16,031 nucleotides of DNA from DASVDK01 sp036381125 [NCBI: Thermodesulfobacteriota bacterium]. GTDB taxonomy: Bacteria > DASVDK01. The notes below the pieces were generated by a model. That model had not been told where the DNA came from. It saw nothing but the letters and a program-made list of their open reading frames with translations, and did no database searches. The translations under genes and the position numbers were made by a program. Numbering within the stretch: the first letter of the stretch is position 1; each line of letters starts with the position of its first letter. The stretch is from the NCBI GenBank assembly GCA_036381125.1, contig DASVDK010000371.1, forward strand, positions 1 through 16,031, written 5' to 3'. Positions 12,897 through 16,031 of the stretch are shown in pieces.

Positions 12897-14585
12897 TCAG
12901 CGCGCCGGCATCCGGTAGACGGGAAGGTTCCGGTCCGTGAGGCCGGTCCACTGGTAGGCCGCGGCCGGGGTCCGGTGCGCCTCCTCCGGGTCGTCGAGCG
13001 CCTGCTTCACCGAATCGGGGAACGGCTCGGGCGTCGCGTAGAGCGGGTCGTGATAGGCCGACAGCGACAGGACATGATAGGCGAGCGCCCAGCGGTCGTT
13101 CTCGTCCGGGAAGGCATCGGCGAACGACGGCATCGGGGTTCCGTCGAGGCCGGTCGACATCGTCCGGAAGATGTCGCGAACGCCGGCGCCCGACTTGAAG
13201 AGGCCGGTCGTGAGGTCGGCCGGCAGAATGGGGAAGCCGAAGTCGTCCGTCAGGTCGGGGGCCGACGGCCCGTCCCCCTTCCCTCGTTCGCCGTGGCACT
13301 GCGCGCACTGCGCCTCGTCCCACACCTCCTTGCCCCGCGCCAGCAGCTCGGCCGACGCCGCCGGCGGCTGGGCCGCTATGGCGATGGAAGGGGGCGGCGC
13401 TTCTTGCTGCCAGCGCTCCGAGAAGGTCTTGATGTACTGGATGACCGCGGCGCGCTCCCTGAACGGCAGCTCGTGCCAGGTCGGCATGGCCGTGCCGCGG
13501 ACGCCGTTGGTGAGGGTCCGCAGCAGGTCGCCGTCGGTCGGGAGCGATCCGCTCGGCGTCGTCCGGAACTTGAAGACGCCGAGCTGGAAGTCGCGCGGCT
13601 GCACGTCGAAGAAGGTCGCCGCCGCCCCCCACCCGTCGCCCTTCGCACCATGGCAGCCGATGCAGCGGTGCTCGTAGACGACCTTGCCGAAGGCGACCTG
13701 GTCGGGCCCCCCCTCGAGGGTGAAGTTCCCGTCTGCGAAGGCCCGCTGCGACACGAAGAGGTCGCGCCACTTCCCCCGGTTGGTGCCGAGCTTCTGGATG
13801 TAGGCGACCAGCGCCGGCAGCTCCTCGGTCGGCGCGAGGAGGGTGAGCGTCTTCCCCTCGAACGTCCGGAACTGCCCGAAGCGGAGCACCGGGCGCTTGC
13901 CACGGTTGTCCACGAGCCGGCCGTGGAGCGTGTCGAAGATCGGGACGAAGGTGAGGCCGTCGGGGCCGGGGAAGAGCGGGAGCACCTGGGCCCCGTTCGG
14001 GTCGAGGCCGAGGGCGCGGAGGGCCGGGGTGTCGGGGAGCGCCGGCTGGCCGTCCTCGCCCGTCGTCAGCTCGACCGTCACCGGCGTGCGGAAGAGCCAC
14101 GGGAAGGCAGGCATGTTCGAATCGGGGACGACCAGGCGCGGGTCCCAGTGGTGGGCGTAGTGCCAGCCGTTCGCGTACTTGAGGCCGACCCGCGTGAGGT
14201 CGGGACCGATCCGCTGGGTCCCCCAGAAGTGAGGGGCGTCGAAGCTGTACTCGCCCGCCTCGCTCACCGGGCCCCAGCGCAGCGTCTCGTCGTTGACCGG
14301 GCGAACGTACTGGGAGTGGCAGTACCAGCACCCCTCCCGCTGGTAGATCCGCCGCCCCTGCAGCTCCAGCGGCGTATAGGGCGTCGCCTTCGCCTGGATC
14401 CACTTCAGCTCCCCGAGGTCGGTGCGGACGACGCGCGTCACCGTGTCGCGCCGCGTCTCGGGGAGCATCGCCGGGAGCACGCCCTGGATGAAGAGGGCGA
14501 GCAGCAGGGCGAAGACGCCGGCGACGAGGATGACCCCCTTCGGTCCTTCGACGGCCTCCATGAGACGGCGAAACCATCGCAACAC
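12897..14585 (-). CDS. ccoO: cbb3-type oxidase subunit II (CcoO) fused to two CcoP-like cytochrome c domains
   Basis: 562 residues. The GTG at 14585 has AGGGGA upstream; an ATG at residue 9 is the alternative. One transmembrane anchor (about 18-40) is followed by a CcoO domain: haem site CWYCHSQYVRP (86-96), WGPVSEAGEYSFDAPHFWGT, RIGPDLTRVG, and axial Met158 in NMPAFPWL. The CcoO part ends near LVAYIQKLGTNRGKWRD (259-275). Then come two more cytochrome c domains, with CIGCH (308-312)/Met367 and CAQCH (427-431)/Met485, corresponding to the dihaem part of CcoP. The chain therefore carries three c-haems and passes electrons from the periplasm to subunit I. It starts 12 bp after the ccoN stop. 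A stretch of about 90 residues between Met158 and the CcoO end is longer than I expect for CcoO. Confidence 0.92.
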   Translation of the reverse strand: MLRWFRRLMEAVEGPKGVILVAGVFALLLALFIQGVLPAMLPETRRDTVTRVVRTDLGELKWIQAKATPYTPLELQGRRIYQREGCWYCHSQYVRPVNDETLRWGPVSEAGEYSFDAPHFWGTQRIGPDLTRVGLKYANGWHYAHHWDPRLVVPDSNMPAFPWLFRTPVTVELTTGEDGQPALPDTPALRALGLDPNGAQVLPLFPGPDGLTFVPIFDTLHGRLVDNRGKRPVLRFGQFRTFEGKTLTLLAPTEELPALVAYIQKLGTNRGKWRDLFVSQRAFADGNFTLEGGPDQVAFGKVVYEHRCIGCHGAKGDGWGAAATFFDVQPRDFQLGVFKFRTTPSGSLPTDGDLLRTLTNGVRGTAMPTWHELPFRERAAVIQYIKTFSERWQQEAPPPSIAIAAQPPAASAELLARGKEVWDEAQCAQCHGERGKGDGPSAPDLTDDFGFPILPADLTTGLFKSGAGVRDIFRTMSTGLDGTPMPSFADAFPDENDRWALAYHVLSLSAYHDPLYATPEPFPDSVKQALDDPEEAHRTPAAAYQWTGLTDRNLPVYRMPAR

Positions 14586-14597
14586 GCCGTTGTTCCC

Positions 14598-16031
14598 CTA
14601 GCCCGTCGCCCCGGCCGTGGCCCGCGCGCCGGCCGGCTGCGCCGGGGCCGGCTCCCCGGGGCGCGGCGGCTCGCGCTTGACCGGCAGCGGCTCGCCCCAG
14701 AGCGCCGTCATCATGAAGTCGATCACCATGAGGCTGATGCCGATGTCCATCGTGATGCCCGTGAACGTCCGGAACCACCACCACGGGTAGCGCGCGATGA
14801 CCGACTTCACCCACTCGGTCCCGGCCCGCAGCTCGAAGCCGTTCATGAGCCCCTGGGCGGTGAGCGTGAGCCCCATCGCGGTGACCCCGGCGAGCATGAA
14901 CCAGAAGGCCCAGTTGCCCATCCGGTAGCTCCAGAGCTTTCGCCCGACGAGCCGCGGCCAGACGAAGAACGCGCCGCCGATCGCCCACAGGACGAACGTG
15001 CCGAAGACCGTGAGGTGCGAGTGGGAGATGACGAAGTCGGTGAAGTGCGTAACCTTCTGGAGGCTCCGCAGCGCCTCCATCGATCCCTGGAAGCAACCGA
15101 CCAGGTAGAGGAGCGATCCGGCGATGAGGAACTTGGCCGGGAGGTTGCGGCCGAACTCGTGCCACTTGCCGATCATCGTCCCGAAGAAGTTCTGCAGCAC
15201 CGTCCAGACCGGGATGATGAGGAAGACGCTCGAGACGATGGCGATCGTCTCGGCCCAGTCGGCGATGGGGCTGTAGAGGTAGTGGTGGATCCCGAGGAAC
15301 GGGTACCAGTACGCGAGCGCCCAGAACCCGACGAGCGAGAGGCGGTGGCTGTACAGCGGGTTGTTCACCGCGTGCGGCAGGAAGTAGTAGATCGCCACGT
15401 AGCCGAGCGGGGTGGTCCAGAGGCCGACGGTGAAGTGGAGGTAGAGGCCGTGGAGCGCGGCATTGTTCACGCCCGGGAGCCAGTACGGGAGGACGAACTG
15501 CCCGAGCGGCCACCAGAGGGTCGTCCAGACGAAGGTCCCCATCAGGTACCAGAGGGCGACGTAGACTCTCGGCTCCCGGCGCCGGATCACGGTCGCCACC
15601 ACGGCGATCGCCGTCGCCACGATGCAGACGTACTGGACGATCGTCCCGGGGAGGGGCGAGTCGGCCACCTCGAGCCCCTTGTTGTAGCCGGCCAGGATGG
15701 CGACGAGCCCTCCCAGGGTCGAGAGGGTCCAGAGCCAGAAGACGGTCCAGAGGAGCCGCGGGCCGCCCCAGACCGGTCGCCCCGTGAGTCGCGGGAGCGC
15801 GTAGAGCCCGAGCCCGAACGCGAGCGAGCTGAAGGCCCCCCAGATGACGCCGTTCACGTGGAAGGGGCGCATCCGGCCGTAGGTGAGCCAGGAGACGCCG
15901 CCGAGGAACTCCGGGTAGACGATCTTGGTCGAGACGAGGACCCCCATCGTCGGGAAGACGAGGAGCCAGAGGAACCCGGCGAGGAGCCAGGCGATGACGA
16001 CGGGGCGGTCGACGACCTGGTCGGCGATCTC
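14598..16031 (-). CDS. ccoN: cbb3-type cytochrome c oxidase subunit I (CcoN), N-terminus cut by window edge
   Basis: The frame is open to base 16031, giving 477 visible residues; an ATG at 15947 lies inside the first helix and is not the start. Family motifs in order: WLTYGRMRPFHVNGVIWG (haem b ligand His), LYLHFTVGLWTTPLG and FLGIHHYLYSP (CuB histidines), VTHFTDFVISHSH (the two haem ligands of helix X), and about 12 hydrophobic segments. The Tyr equivalent to the cross-linked active-site tyrosine of C-family oxidases is present (codon 15105-15107), so the protein looks like an O2 reductase and not a NO reductase. The Glu usually found a few residues later in the FEGP motif is Gln here (CFQG, codon 15087-15089). 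The C-terminal tail is Pro/Ala-rich. This is the catalytic inner-membrane subunit, high-affinity by family, and the first visible gene of the operon. Confidence 0.93.
   Translation of the reverse strand, partial: EIADQVVDRPVVIAWLLAGFLWLLVFPTMGVLVSTKIVYPEFLGGVSWLTYGRMRPFHVNGVIWGAFSSLAFGLGLYALPRLTGRPVWGGPRLLWTVFWLWTLSTLGGLVAILAGYNKGLEVADSPLPGTIVQYVCIVATAIAVVATVIRRREPRVYVALWYLMGTFVWTTLWWPLGQFVLPYWLPGVNNAALHGLYLHFTVGLWTTPLGYVAIYYFLPHAVNNPLYSHRLSLVGFWALAYWYPFLGIHHYLYSPIADWAETIAIVSSVFLIIPVWTVLQNFFGTMIGKWHEFGRNLPAKFLIAGSLLYLVGCFQGSMEALRSLQKVTHFTDFVISHSHLTVFGTFVLWAIGGAFFVWPRLVGRKLWSYRMGNWAFWFMLAGVTAMGLTLTAQGLMNGFELRAGTEWVKSVIARYPWWWFRTFTGITMDIGISLMVIDFMMTALWGEPLPVKREPPRPGEPAPAQPAGARATAGATG

Noticed and set aside
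1-16031. CRISPR arrays, tRNA or rRNA genes, insertion sequences, phage attachment sites
   Set aside because: None seen: no regularly spaced direct repeats, no cloverleaf-like sequence, no transposase or integrase frame.

Overview
The window is very GC-rich (about 70% by eye). It looks like a chromosomal segment of a diderm bacterium with aerobic or microaerobic respiration: it encodes Sec and Tat signal peptides, two outer-membrane beta-barrels ending in Phe, a cbb3-type oxidase and a multiheme cytochrome c. The mix of MmgE/PrpD, HMGL-like and TctC genes with a rearranged cbb3 operon would suit Candidatus Rokubacteria/Methylomirabilota or a related lineage. This is a weak inference from gene content, because there is no rRNA or other marker here.

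The left part (1-3623, plus strand) is a three-gene catabolic unit: a 5'-truncated MmgE/PrpD dehydratase, a DRE-TIM (HMGL-like) enzyme overlapping it by ATGA, and a secreted TctC-type solute-binding protein. A 10-bp hairpin follows the last stop. The DRE-TIM protein has lost several residues that its family uses for catalysis and metal binding. A 464-bp spacer (3624-4087) holds no convincing gene but contains strong inverted repeats.

The middle part (4088-6239, plus strand) carries a DedA-family membrane protein, an alpha/beta hydrolase and a phosphoribosyltransferase. The DedA frame has no stop until well inside the hydrolase gene.

The right part (6280-16031, minus strand) may be one long transcription unit, read from high to low coordinates: cbb3 oxidase subunit I (cut by the window edge), a CcoO protein fused to two CcoP-like cytochrome c domains, four small membrane proteins (one of only 45 residues), a lone SoxZ-like protein, a five-heme cytochrome interrupted by an in-frame TGA, the copper-insertion factor CtaG, two overlapping outer-membrane barrel genes, a ChaN-like haem-binding lipoprotein and a Tat-exported hemerythrin. 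The common theme is haem, copper, iron and oxygen. The most unusual part is the oxidase operon, with its dispersed FixP N-terminal segment, unknown small subunits, SoxZ without SoxY, and a cytochrome whose UGA may be a mutation, an error or a recoded codon.
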